NCBI GenBank assembly: GCA_017644105.1
Contig: JAEPMD010000005.1
Coordinates: forward strand, 86,242-150,241
Origin: Rhizobiaceae bacterium
GTDB taxonomy: Bacteria; Pseudomonadota; Alphaproteobacteria; Rhizobiales; Rhizobiaceae
DNA length: 64,000 nucleotides
Direction of reading: 5' to 3'
Below the pieces are notes generated by a model. The model made no database searches. It saw only the letters and a program-made list of their open reading frames with translations, and was not told the origin of the DNA. The stretch's first letter is position 1, and every line of letters starts with the position of its first letter. Position numbers and translations under genes: made by a program. Below, in pieces: positions 8,875 through 18,330 of the stretch.

Positions 8875-11139
8875 TTGACGCCTATTGATGCAGATTTAGA
8901 CGCTTCCGGGGAACGAAGCTCGTTCTTTCTTAATCCGCGATTTATCCTTGTGGTCGTGGCGCTTTTTAGCGCAGGCATATCTTTTGTCGTACTGTTAGGT
9001 TTAACCCCAATACGCCCAGAGCAAAATGTCATTACAACCGCTGTTGTGATCAATTCCTTGCTTGTTGCGTGTTTGCTATTTGTAATTTTGGGTGAATTTA
9101 TAAGGCTGCTTAAAGCTCGAAAAGTGGGCAAGGCGGCGGCTCAACTCCATGTTAGAATTGTTGCGCTCTTTAGTATTGTTGCGATCACCCCAGCTATTCT
9201 CGTCGCCGTAATTGCCTCACTCACGCTCGATGTTGGTTTGGATAGATGGTTTTCCATCCGGACAAAAGCGATTGTAAATTCATCCCTCAACGTGGCAGAA
9301 GCTTATGAGTTAGAAAATGCGCGGTATCTCAACGGTCAAGTTCTTTCCATGGGACAGGATCTTGATAGTTCACGTTCTTTATATTTCCTTGATCGCACCG
9401 GGTTTATTGAATTCTTCAATCGTCAAACAGTTGCGCGGGAATTGATCGGCGCCAAACTTGTTCAACAAGACGGAACAGTGATCCTGCAAACCGAGCTCGA
9501 AGATGGTGCAGCGATTCCAAATATCCCAGAGGGCGCAATTGGTGACGCAGAAAACGGTTTACCAGCGCTGATCGCGTCAGGTCGAACAAATCTTGTGGGG
9601 GCGGTGTTAAAACTTCGAAATATTCCTGATGCTTACCTATATGTTGTCCGCAGTTTGGATGATGAAGTCATTCGGGCGAAGCAACTTATGGTAGAAGCGA
9701 CAGCTGAATATAACACGCTCGATGAAGGGCGCTCTACGCTGCAAATTGCTTTTGGCGTGCTATTTACCGGGTTTGCGCTGATCTTGCTTTTGTCAGCCAT
9801 TTGGATGGCGATTGCGGTTGCTGACCGATTGGTGCGACCGATCAGGCGTTTGATTGCAGCAGCCGATGAGGTTGCGCGCGGGGATTTGAACGTTTCTGTG
9901 CCAGTGCATAGCTCAGATGGTGATGTTGGTTCGCTCACCATGACATTTAACAATATGATCGCGGATATTAAGGCACAACAGGACGAATTGGTGACAACAC
10001 GTGATCAGATCGATGATAGACGACGCTTTACAGAAGCGGTTCTTACAGGTGTTTCCGCGGGTGTTATTGGCGTGGACCCTGATGGTGTGATCACCATCGC
10101 CAATAAATCTGCATCATTAATTCTTGATCGACCTGTCGACGGTTTAATTGGTTCGCCAATAGAGGAAGTTGCGCCCGGATTTGTTTCGATTTTTGTGGAA
10201 GCAGGACTTAAATACCGCAATGAATTTCGCCGTCAAGTTACCATGGCAAATGGTGGTAAAGAGCATACGCTGGATGTGAAAGTGACACGTGAGGAAACCT
10301 CAGATGGTCATGAATCTTACGTTGTCACAGTGGATGACATTACCGATCTTGTGATTGCCCAAAGATCTACCGCATGGGCTGATGTGGCGCGCCGTATTGC
10401 CCATGAGATTAAAAACCCGCTGACGCCAATTCAGCTGTCCGCAGAGCGCATTCGGCGCCGATTTGGTAAACATATTCCAGAAGATGGCAAACAAGTATTT
10501 GAGCAATGTACGGATACGATTGTGCGCCAAGTTGGGGATATAGGTCGCATGGTCAATGAATTTTCTTCCTTTGCGAGAATGCCAAAGCCAGTTAAGACCA
10601 GCCAGGATCTTCGGGATATCATAAAAGATGCCGTCTTTACGGTGGAAGTTAGTCGATCAGAGATCCAGTTCGAACAAGAACTGCCGGAAGAGCCGATGAT
10701 CGGCGATTTTGATGCGCGTATGTTGGGTCAAGCCTTTGGCAATCTGGTTAAAAACGCGACAGAAGCGATTGATGCTGTTCCTGACGATACACCTCGTGAC
10801 ATTAAACGCATTCTCGTGCGCGCTTATGGGTCTCCTAACGAGCGAGACTACATCATAGATATTATCGATAATGGTAACGGCCTGCCGAATGAAAACAGAC
10901 ACCGGCTGCTTGAGCCCTATATGACAATGCGGGAAAAAGGGACTGGTCTCGGCTTGGCGATTGTTAAGAAGATCGCTGAAGATCATGATGGATCATTAGA
11001 ATTGCATGATGCACCTGCCGATTTTGATGAAAATCCGGGGGCAATGTTTAGAGTGATTTTATCTGCTCATGCCAGCCAAGCACCAGAAGAACAAGAAGAA
11101 AATAAAGAAGTAGTACAAGGACAAGTCGATGCCGTCTGA
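8875..11139 (+). CDS. ntrY: Sensor histidine kinase NtrY
   Basis: Membrane sensor kinase of the NtrY-NtrX pair, reported in alphaproteobacteria to respond to nitrogen status and redox or oxygen. The 754 residues start at a TTG, as no suitable ATG lies nearby. Visible parts are hydrophobic segments near residues 20-45, 55-80 and 100-125, a periplasmic region, a further transmembrane helix near 290-315, a HAMP linker (RLVRPIRRLIAAADEVARGDLNVSVP), a PAS domain, the phosphoacceptor H510 in [21 protein letters not shown], and the ATPase motifs NLVKNATEAI and GTGLGLAIVKKI. It overlaps ntrX by 11 bases. Confidence 0.95.
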   Translation: MTPIDADLDASGERSSFFLNPRFILVVVALFSAGISFVVLLGLTPIRPEQNVITTAVVINSLLVACLLFVILGEFIRLLKARKVGKAAAQLHVRIVALFSIVAITPAILVAVIASLTLDVGLDRWFSIRTKAIVNSSLNVAEAYELENARYLNGQVLSMGQDLDSSRSLYFLDRTGFIEFFNRQTVARELIGAKLVQQDGTVILQTELEDGAAIPNIPEGAIGDAENGLPALIASGRTNLVGAVLKLRNIPDAYLYVVRSLDDEVIRAKQLMVEATAEYNTLDEGRSTLQIAFGVLFTGFALILLLSAIWMAIAVADRLVRPIRRLIAAADEVARGDLNVSVPVHSSDGDVGSLTMTFNNMIADIKAQQDELVTTRDQIDDRRRFTEAVLTGVSAGVIGVDPDGVITIANKSASLILDRPVDGLIGSPIEEVAPGFVSIFVEAGLKYRNEFRRQVTMANGGKEHTLDVKVTREETSDGHESYVVTVDDITDLVIAQRSTAWADVARRIAHEIKNPLTPIQLSAERIRRRFGKHIPEDGKQVFEQCTDTIVRQVGDIGRMVNEFSSFARMPKPVKTSQDLRDIIKDAVFTVEVSRSEIQFEQELPEEPMIGDFDARMLGQAFGNLVKNATEAIDAVPDDTPRDIKRILVRAYGSPNERDYIIDIIDNGNGLPNENRHRLLEPYMTMREKGTGLGLAIVKKIAEDHDGSLELHDAPADFDENPGAMFRVILSAHASQAPEEQEENKEVVQGQVDAV

Positions 11140-12496
11140 TATTTTAGTGGTCGATGATGAAGAAGATATCCGCGAGATCGTTTCCGGTATTTTGGATGAT
11201 GAAGGCCATGAAACTCGAACAGCTTTTGACAGCGACAGCGCGCTGGCTGCGATTGAAGAACGCGTACCACGCTTGGTGTTTTTGGACATCTGGTTACAGG
11301 GCAGCCGGCTAGACGGTTTGGCGCTCTTGGATAACATCAAATCAAGATATCCAGATTTGCCGGTCATCATGATTTCCGGTCATGGCAATATTGAAACTGC
11401 TGTTTCTGCGATCCGTCGTGGTGCATATGATTTCATCGAAAAGCCGTTTAAGGTCGAACAACTGATCATGGTGTGTGAACGGGCGATTGAAACGTCCAAG
11501 CTTAAGCGTGAAGTTAGAGATCTGAAAAAGCGAACTGGTGGTGATAATATCGAACTCGTTGGCCCTTCTCAATCCATCACGCAGCTAAAGCAAAGTATTG
11601 ATAAGATTGCGCAAACCAATGCGCGGATTATGATTAAGGGCCCCTCTGGCGCCGGTAAAGAGCTTGCTGCAAGGATCATTCACAAAAAATCAAATCGTGC
11701 CAATGGTCCTTTTGTGGTTCTCAATTCTGCAACCATTACACCTGAACGCATGGAAATTGCCTTGTTTGGCACGGAAAACAACAACGGCAATGAGCGCAAG
11801 ATTGGTGCGCTTGAAGAGGCCCATGGTGGCATTTTGTATCTTGATGAAATCGCTGATCTACCTTTGGAGACTCAAGGCAAAATTGTCAGGGTTCTAGTTG
11901 AGCAGCAATTCGAACGCGTTGGCGGAGCCAAACGTGTGAAGGTGGATGTCCGCGTCCTATCATCAACAGCGCAAGTGCTTGAAGAATTAATAGCTCAAAA
12001 ACTGTTCCGAGAAGATCTTTATCATCGATTATGTGTGGTGCCGCTAAAAGTGCCTGCTCTTCGCGACCGAAGTGAAGATATACCATTTTTGGTTGACCAT
12101 CTTATTCGTCAGATTTGCGAACAAATGGGCGTTAAAAAACGCTCGATCACCGATGATGCTTTGGCGGTTTTGCAGTCCCATTCCTGGCCAGGCAATATCA
12201 GGCAGCTCAAAAATCTGATCGAACGTTTGATCATTCAAGCGCAGGATGAAGACCCATCCAAGCCAATTGGAATCGAGATGTTGCCAGATGATGTGTCTGA
12301 ATCCGTGCCGCAGATGGGAGAGGCCGGTCAGCAGCATATCATGTCATTACCAATCAGAGAGGCGCGAGAAGCTTTCGAACGCGAATATCTCTTGGCACAA
12401 ATCAACCGATTTGGCGGAAACATTTCCAAGACTGCAAATTTTGTCGGCATGGAACGTTCAGCGCTACACCGTAAATTAAAATCATTGGGTGTTTAA
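11129..12496 (+). CDS. ntrX: Response regulator NtrX
   Basis: Partner of NtrY. The 455 residues have a receiver domain with D53 (LVFLDIWLQGSRLDG), an AAA+ domain with an NtrC-like Walker A (KGPSGAGKELAARII) and Walker B (GGILYLDEIADLP), and a C-terminal Fis-type helix-turn-helix (GNISKTANFVGMERSALHRKL). The GAFTGA loop present in the neighbouring NtrC is missing: the equivalent stretch reads FGTENNNGNERKIGALEE. The protein is therefore unlikely to activate sigma-54 in the usual way, in line with what is known of alphaproteobacterial NtrX. It overlaps ntrY and lies 82 bases before trkA. Confidence 0.95.
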   Translation: MPSDILVVDDEEDIREIVSGILDDEGHETRTAFDSDSALAAIEERVPRLVFLDIWLQGSRLDGLALLDNIKSRYPDLPVIMISGHGNIETAVSAIRRGAYDFIEKPFKVEQLIMVCERAIETSKLKREVRDLKKRTGGDNIELVGPSQSITQLKQSIDKIAQTNARIMIKGPSGAGKELAARIIHKKSNRANGPFVVLNSATITPERMEIALFGTENNNGNERKIGALEEAHGGILYLDEIADLPLETQGKIVRVLVEQQFERVGGAKRVKVDVRVLSSTAQVLEELIAQKLFREDLYHRLCVVPLKVPALRDRSEDIPFLVDHLIRQICEQMGVKKRSITDDALAVLQSHSWPGNIRQLKNLIERLIIQAQDEDPSKPIGIEMLPDDVSESVPQMGEAGQQHIMSLPIREAREAFEREYLLAQINRFGGNISKTANFVGMERSALHRKLKSLGV

Positions 12497-12578
12497 AATC
12501 ATAGTAAAGTCATCGCGAATAGTTTAAACCAAGCATCCATAAGGTCTATACCGATATGATTTTGGATAAAGGATAGCC

Positions 12579-13955
12579 ATGAAAGTTATTATTTGTGGTG
12601 CGGGGCGCGTTGGTTACGGTATTGCCGAACGACTGGCAGCTGAAGAAAATGATGTGTCTGTTATTGATACGTCAGCTGAATTGGTTCAAGCCATTCGCGA
12701 TACACTTGATGTTCGCGGTTACATAGGCCACGGCGCTCATCCAGACGTGTTGGCGCGAGCGGGGGCTGAACAAGCAGATATGATTATCGCTGTGACCTTG
12801 TCCGATGAGGTCAATATGGTGGCCTGTCAGATCGCCCATTCTTTGTTTAATGTACCAAAGAAAATTGCCCGTATTCGTGCGCAAGGCTATCTCCATTCTC
12901 ATTGGTCAGATCTATTTTCACGCGATAACATGCCAATTGATGTGATTATTTCACCTGAAGTTGAGGTTGGTTGGACAGTATTGCGCCGTATTGCGCTGCC
13001 GGGCGCGATTGATGTGACCAGCTTCATTGATGACAAAGTGGTTATGACGGCGATTGAATGCCGTGACGACTGCCCGCTCGTTGACAGGCCTTTGGTACAG
13101 CTCACTGAAACTTTCCCGGATTTGGTGACGACTGTTGTAGGCATTTGGCGGGACGAGGAGTTTATTGTTCCTAGTTCATCTGAACAGCTTAATATTGGCG
13201 ATGTTGCCTATGTGTTGACCGAACAAAGTCAGGTTAATCGCGTACTTGGTCTCTTTGGCCACAATGAAGAAGAAGCCCGCAGGATTGTGATTGCTGGCGG
13301 CGGTAATATCGGCGAATTTGTTGCAAAGAAAATTGAGCAAAACCAACCCAAAACTCGGGTGAAAATTCTAGAACTCAACCGCGAAAGAGCGCTTAAAATT
13401 GCTGATAATATGCAGCGCACTGTGGTATTGAACGGCTCCTCCATTGAACAAAAAATCCTGATCGAGGCAGATATTCAGGATGCTGATTTGATGATTGCGC
13501 TAACAAATGATGATCAGATTAACATTCTATCTTGTGTCATGGCCAAGCACTTGGGCTGCGATTCCAATCTTGCACTCGTCAATAGCCCCACCTATCAGCA
13601 ATTCACCAAATCCTTGGGAATTGATGCAGATATCAATCCACGTTCGGTGACGATCTCGCGCGTGCTGCAACATGTCAGACGTGGACGTATTCGTTCGGTT
13701 TACACCCTGCAAAAGGGGGCTGCGGAGATTATTGAAGCTGAAGCGTTGGAAACATCCACGTTGGTCGGCAATCCGCTTAAAGACCTCGATTTGCCAAAGG
13801 GAATGCGGATTGGTTCCATCTATCGTGAAGGTAAAATCATTCGTCCCGATGGAAACACAAAGATTAAAGCGAAAGATCGCGTTGTTATATTTGCCAAAGC
13901 GGAAGCTGTGAAAAGTGTCGAGCAATTGTTCCGCGTAAGTCTTGAATTCTTCTAA
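12579..13955 (+). CDS. trkA: Trk potassium uptake NAD-binding subunit TrkA
   Basis: Peripheral regulatory subunit of the Trk K+ importer. The 458 residues carry two tandem RCK units, each with a Rossmann fold: GAGRVGYGIAERLAAEENDVSVID at the N-terminus (catalogued here by its GxGxxG and the terminal Asp) and GGGNIGEFVAKKIE near residue 235. Each Rossmann fold is followed by a TrkA-C domain. It lies eleven bases upstream of trkH in the same direction, so channel and gating subunit are co-expressed. Full length for the family. Confidence 0.95.
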   Translation: MKVIICGAGRVGYGIAERLAAEENDVSVIDTSAELVQAIRDTLDVRGYIGHGAHPDVLARAGAEQADMIIAVTLSDEVNMVACQIAHSLFNVPKKIARIRAQGYLHSHWSDLFSRDNMPIDVIISPEVEVGWTVLRRIALPGAIDVTSFIDDKVVMTAIECRDDCPLVDRPLVQLTETFPDLVTTVVGIWRDEEFIVPSSSEQLNIGDVAYVLTEQSQVNRVLGLFGHNEEEARRIVIAGGGNIGEFVAKKIEQNQPKTRVKILELNRERALKIADNMQRTVVLNGSSIEQKILIEADIQDADLMIALTNDDQINILSCVMAKHLGCDSNLALVNSPTYQQFTKSLGIDADINPRSVTISRVLQHVRRGRIRSVYTLQKGAAEIIEAEALETSTLVGNPLKDLDLPKGMRIGSIYREGKIIRPDGNTKIKAKDRVVIFAKAEAVKSVEQLFRVSLEFF

Positions 13956-13966
13956 AGGGCGATGAA

Positions 13967-15451
13967 ATGACTGGCATCGTCCATGTAATCGCACTCGCCA
14001 TAGCAGGTTTATCATCCATACTCGTGTTTCCCATTCTCGTTGGTTACGCAGAAGGGGGTACAGGGCTGGCTACAACCATGCTGATTTTCGGAACTTTAGG
14101 CATTTTTGTCTCAATGACGGTGCTCGCGGCAATCACCAATCTCAATTACAATCTTTCGCGATCGTTCAGCTTTCTTTCTTTGGTCATATTGTGGATTATC
14201 ACGCCAATATTTGCCGCGTTCAGTTTTATGATTTTCGCCAATATGCATTTTAGCACGGCTTGGTTCGAGGCTGTTTCAGCTTTGACGACGTCTGGTGCAT
14301 CGCAATTACCTGTCGAGTTGACGCCAAAATCATTATTGGTGTGGCGTGCGTGCGTAGAATGGTATGGTGGATTTTTAACATTGGTGTCTATTTTACATGT
14401 CTTGGCACCAGGAGAATTCGGTGGTTTGCTCAATACTGAACGGCAACTCAAGCCCCGTTCGGGGAGTAAGACTTGGCTGCCAAATTCCGGTAGTTACCAA
14501 CGTCTGATTGGCGAGTATATCTTCATCACCATCATTATTGCCTGTGCTTTGATGATCACAGGGGTGGAGGGGTTGAATGCCGTTATGTTGTCGATGATCT
14601 CACTGGCGACAGGTGGTTTTGTACCATTTGCTGGAGATTTAGACCAAACTGTCGGTCGGTTTGGGCAATTGGTCATTATATTTGGCCTGTTTATTGGCAC
14701 CGTTAACATTTTTTGGCGGCGCAGTGTCATTCGCTCTCCGCGCTCATTCTTTCGCAAAAATGTCGAGTTGAATTACATCTTGCTGGGCTTGGGGTTTTTG
14801 TCTGTTGTTTATGCGCTTCGTTTCGCAACATTGGCTGGCGGCCAAAGATCACCGGAAGAGCTATTTGATTACTTCGTGGAAGGTTTGTTTTCGGCAACTT
14901 CACTGGTCGCGACAAGTGGTATGCAAACTCGGGAAGGCGCAATTGCGGTGCTTCCAGATATCTTGGTGTTGATAATCATCGTCATTGGCGCAAGCATTTA
15001 TTCGACAACAGGTGGGATAAAGATCTACCGATTGTCTATGATGGCGCGTCATGCCCTGCGCGAGCTCGCAAAACTCATTTACCCTGGCAGCGTAAAAAAT
15101 TTGCGTTTTGGCGATGTGGTGATTGACGAACAAAAAATGGGTGCCATCTGGTCGCATTTCATTCTCTCGCTGATCGTCATCGGTGCTGGTGCCTTTATCA
15201 TTTCAATTTTTGGATATTCCTTTGAAGCAGCGATCACATTAGCGATTTCATTATTTTCCAATGCAGCACCTGTTTATGATGCATTAACGCCACCTTTAGT
15301 CGATTTAACTGGAGACCAGATCACATGGCCGCCGTTGGATGCTGGGGAAAATTACGCCTATATTTTGTTTAGTTTATTGATGCTAATAGGCCGGTTAGAG
15401 GTCATCGTGGTATTTGCCGTATTAAATATAAGGTATTGGATAGATAGGTGA
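13967..15451 (+). CDS. trkH: Trk potassium uptake membrane subunit TrkH
   Basis: Integral membrane K+-translocating subunit. The 494 residues contain about ten hydrophobic helices and the repeated pore-loop glycine segments of the Trk/Ktr family: ALTTSGASQLP near residue 108, SLATGGFVPFAGD near 212, SATSLVATSGMQT near 308 and ISLFSNAAPVYD near 430. A further conserved stretch is IYSTTGGIKIYRLSMMAR. It follows trkA after eleven bases. The leftmost helix starts almost at the initiator, so there is no separate signal peptide. Confidence 0.94.
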   Translation: MTGIVHVIALAIAGLSSILVFPILVGYAEGGTGLATTMLIFGTLGIFVSMTVLAAITNLNYNLSRSFSFLSLVILWIITPIFAAFSFMIFANMHFSTAWFEAVSALTTSGASQLPVELTPKSLLVWRACVEWYGGFLTLVSILHVLAPGEFGGLLNTERQLKPRSGSKTWLPNSGSYQRLIGEYIFITIIIACALMITGVEGLNAVMLSMISLATGGFVPFAGDLDQTVGRFGQLVIIFGLFIGTVNIFWRRSVIRSPRSFFRKNVELNYILLGLGFLSVVYALRFATLAGGQRSPEELFDYFVEGLFSATSLVATSGMQTREGAIAVLPDILVLIIIVIGASIYSTTGGIKIYRLSMMARHALRELAKLIYPGSVKNLRFGDVVIDEQKMGAIWSHFILSLIVIGAGAFIISIFGYSFEAAITLAISLFSNAAPVYDALTPPLVDLTGDQITWPPLDAGENYAYILFSLLMLIGRLEVIVVFAVLNIRYWIDR

Positions 15452-15678
15452 CTCGCGCTACAGTCGCGGTTAAATAACAATAATAAGGTAAATACGGCTA
15501 CAAATTCTAATTTTCATAAAATTTTATTCCAGAAAAAATATTAAAACCCTGGATTTTTGGGATTCAATGTTTGTAGCCTTGCTGATAAGTCAAGTTTGAG
15601 TAACCGTTTCTACGCAACCGCATGCAGAAACAAAAAAATAGATCCGATAAAACAAACTAGAATACGGAGAAATAAGTC

Positions 15679-15927
15679 ATGGCGGAAAAATCACAAAACT
15701 TGCAGGATATTTTCCTCAATAGCGTTCGCAAACAAAAAATGTCACTCACGATCTTTTTGATCAACGGTGTGAAATTGACCGGTGTTGTTACTTCGTTTGA
15801 TAATTTTTGTGTGCTTTTGAGACGAGATGGCCATTCCCAATTGGTCTATAAACATGCTATTTCGACCATTATGCCAGGTCAGCAGCTCCAGATGTTTGAT
15901 ATCGAAGAAGGTGCTGGCGATCAATAA
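15679..15927 (+). CDS. hfq: RNA chaperone Hfq
   Basis: Hexameric Sm-like protein that joins small RNAs to mRNAs. The 82 residues hold the Sm1 motif ([26 protein letters not shown]) and the Sm2 motif ([10 protein letters not shown]), with the KH pair that contacts uridine-rich 3' ends. The ATG at 15679 follows an AACACGGAGAAAT-like leader containing GGAG. A 227-base region with no gene separates it from trkH and should hold its promoter. It precedes hflX, the conserved hfq-hflX order. Confidence 0.97.
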   Translation: MAEKSQNLQDIFLNSVRKQKMSLTIFLINGVKLTGVVTSFDNFCVLLRRDGHSQLVYKHAISTIMPGQQLQMFDIEEGAGDQ

Positions 15928-16032
15928 GGATCAATAGTCATCGATATATTCGACAAGAAATCAATTGAAAAAATAGATGGGCTTTATGCAACCCAACCGG
16001 ATGAAGAGGTTGGTGCGAAGGCCATCGTTGTT

Positions 16033-17322
16033 GTGCCGTCTATTAAGCAGCGCGTGAAAAAAGATGCCGCTGGAAATGTTATTTCTCACATTCCGCGCGA
16101 TGATAAAGCACGCCAGGAAGAAGCCGTTGGATTGGCACGCGCGATCAATCTCAATGTTGTTGATCAGCAAATCGTTACATTAGCAGCCCCCAAACCTTCT
16201 ACTTTGATGGGATCTGGTAAGGTCAAAGAGATCCATGATCTCATTCACCTTTATGATGCTGAACTCGCCATTGTTGACCATCCACTTACACCCGTGCAGC
16301 AAAGAAATTTGGAGAAAGCATGGGAATGCAAGGTGATTGACCGCACAGGTCTGATTTTGGAAATCTTTGGTCGGCGCGCCTCGACAAAAGAGGGTGTGCT
16401 TCAGGTTGAACTTGCGCATCTAAATTACCAACGTGGTCGTTTGGTCCGCTCTTGGACCCACTTGGAACGCCAGCGCGGCGGTGGCGGCTTTATGGGTGGC
16501 CCGGGTGAAACCCAGATTGAGGCTGACCGCCGCATGCTTCAAGATCGCATTGTGAGACTTGAACGTGAACTAGAACAGGTGCGCAGAACGCGAAGCTTAC
16601 ACCGTTCAAAACGCCAGAAAGTGCCTCATCCGATTGTCGCGCTTGTGGGCTATACCAATGCCGGAAAATCGACCTTATTCAACAAAATAACTGGTGCAGG
16701 TGTTCTGGCGGAGGACATGTTGTTTGCAACGCTTGATCCAACATTGCGCCGCATGACATTGCCGCTTGGGCGCATGGTCATCTTGTCTGACACCGTGGGC
16801 TTTATCTCTGACCTTCCAACTCATTTGATCGCATCATTTCGCGCCACTTTGGAGGAGGTTGTTGAGGCCGATCTCATATTGCATGTGCGGGATATGACAG
16901 ATCCCAATCACGAAATGCAAGCCAATGATGTTATGAACATTCTGGGTGATTTGGGCCTCAAAGACAAAGACAACGCCAATATTTTGGAAGTTTGGAACAA
17001 GCTTGATGGGCTTGAACCGGATATTGCCGAACAATTCCGTGAAAAAGCCCAGACGCATGAAAAAGCGATTGGTGTGTCTGCACTCACAGGTGAGGGGCTG
17101 GAAGAGCTCCTGGCGCGCATTGAGACAGAGTTATCTGGACTGGTGCTCGAGCGCTCGATTTCGCTGCAGCCCAACCAAATGAATGTGCTGCCTTGGATTT
17201 ACGAGCATGGCAAGATCAATGATCGCATTGATCAAGAAGATGGATCAGTGCGTTTGGATATCGAATTAACCGAGCACGATGCGCAAGAGTTGATCAATCG
17301 CTATCATCTCAAATTCCTATAA
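16033..17322 (+). CDS. hflX: GTPase HflX
   Basis: Ribosome-associated GTPase linked to rescue and splitting of stalled ribosomes. Read from the GTG at 16033 it is 429 residues: an N-terminal HflX domain (LMGSGKVKEIHDLI, FGRRASTKEGVLQVELAHLNY), a coiled linker (RRMLQDRIVRLERELEQVRRTRSLHR) and a GTPase domain with G1 GYTNAGKSTLFN, G3 DTVGF and G4 NKLD. The residues AIVVVPSIKQRV spanning 16021-16056 are typical of the family N-terminus, which suggests that translation may begin upstream of this GTG, but no ATG, GTG or TTG lies in frame between the hfq stop and 16033. The 3' end overlaps mazG by six bases, tail to tail. Confidence 0.93.
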   Translation: MPSIKQRVKKDAAGNVISHIPRDDKARQEEAVGLARAINLNVVDQQIVTLAAPKPSTLMGSGKVKEIHDLIHLYDAELAIVDHPLTPVQQRNLEKAWECKVIDRTGLILEIFGRRASTKEGVLQVELAHLNYQRGRLVRSWTHLERQRGGGGFMGGPGETQIEADRRMLQDRIVRLERELEQVRRTRSLHRSKRQKVPHPIVALVGYTNAGKSTLFNKITGAGVLAEDMLFATLDPTLRRMTLPLGRMVILSDTVGFISDLPTHLIASFRATLEEVVEADLILHVRDMTDPNHEMQANDVMNILGDLGLKDKDNANILEVWNKLDGLEPDIAEQFREKAQTHEKAIGVSALTGEGLEELLARIETELSGLVLERSISLQPNQMNVLPWIYEHGKINDRIDQEDGSVRLDIELTEHDAQELINRYHLKFL

Positions 17323-18147
17323 GGATTTGGCTTCCTGCCAATAGGCTTCCATCTCATCAAGTGAGGCATTGTCGAGCGTCTTGTTGACCTTGTTGAGGCT
17401 ATCCTCGATATGGGCAAATCTTCTGCGGAATTTGGTATTTGTATCGCGCAATGCCATTTCTGGGTTCACGTCAACATGGCGTCCAAGATTGACGAGTACA
17501 AACATGAGATCGCCAAGTTCATCCTTGATTTTAGCATTGTTTTTATTGGCGATTTCCGCGCGTAACTCCGCAATTTCTTCTTCCATCTTATCCAAAACCA
17601 GGTTGGGATCATTCCAATCAAAACCCACTTTGGAAGCTTTCTTTTGAATTTTTAACGCCTCTTCATTGGCGGGCATTGCGCGCGAAACTTGATCTAATAA
17701 GCCTTTGCCTTCATCGGGTAATCCGCGGGCGGATCTGCGTTCAGCCCGTTCTTGTTTTTCCTCGGCCTTGATCTCATCCCATTTGATTTTAACCGTTTCG
17801 CCCGTATCTGCATCGCCCGTTCCAAACACATGCGGGTGACGACGGATCATCTTTTTGTTGATTGCATGAACAACGTCTTTGAAAGAAAATAATTCCGCTT
17901 CTTTGGCCATTTGGGCATGAAAAACCACCTGCAAAAGGAGATCACCCAGCTCATCGCACAAATCTTCGGGGTCATTTCGTTCAATCGCGTCAGCCACTTC
18001 ATAGGCTTCTTCGATTGTGTATGGTTTGATGGATTGAAAGTCCTGTTTGACATCCCAAGGACAACCGGTCTCTTTATCGCGTAAGGCGGTCATAATATTC
18101 AACAAATCGTCAATGTTACCCGATGCTTTCATCACAGATTCTTCCAT
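17317..18147 (-). CDS. mazG: Nucleoside triphosphate pyrophosphohydrolase MazG
   Basis: Hydrolyses NTPs and dNTPs to monophosphates plus pyrophosphate, a house-cleaning and (p)ppGpp-related function. Two MazG repeats are visible: the first with TGCPWDVKQDFQSIKPYTIEEAYE (metal-binding acidic residues in EEAYEVADAI and ELGDLLLQVVFHA), the second with KVGFDWNDPNLVLDKMEEE and DELGDLMFVLVNLGRH. I prefer the ATG at 18147 (MEESVMKASGN), giving 276 residues, over an earlier in-frame start at 18222, since the family begins close to the LLNIMTALRD segment. It converges on hflX. Confidence 0.93.
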   Translation of the reverse strand: MEESVMKASGNIDDLLNIMTALRDKETGCPWDVKQDFQSIKPYTIEEAYEVADAIERNDPEDLCDELGDLLLQVVFHAQMAKEAELFSFKDVVHAINKKMIRRHPHVFGTGDADTGETVKIKWDEIKAEEKQERAERRSARGLPDEGKGLLDQVSRAMPANEEALKIQKKASKVGFDWNDPNLVLDKMEEEIAELRAEIANKNNAKIKDELGDLMFVLVNLGRHVDVNPEMALRDTNTKFRRRFAHIEDSLNKVNKTLDNASLDEMEAYWQEAKSL

Positions 18148-18330
18148 AAAAATACTCAAAGCTTTGAAACCGAATTTAGATGCTTTTTCGAGGAATGAGA
18201 ATTGATTTTCTCTTCTACTCACTGAAAAGAGAAAACTGATGCTCTTTGCTTTCCAAACTTCGACAATGGTTCCTTCAATTTTTGGCGCATTTTTATGAAA
18301 ATGGCCTCAAGAAACTAGCTAGGTACAATT

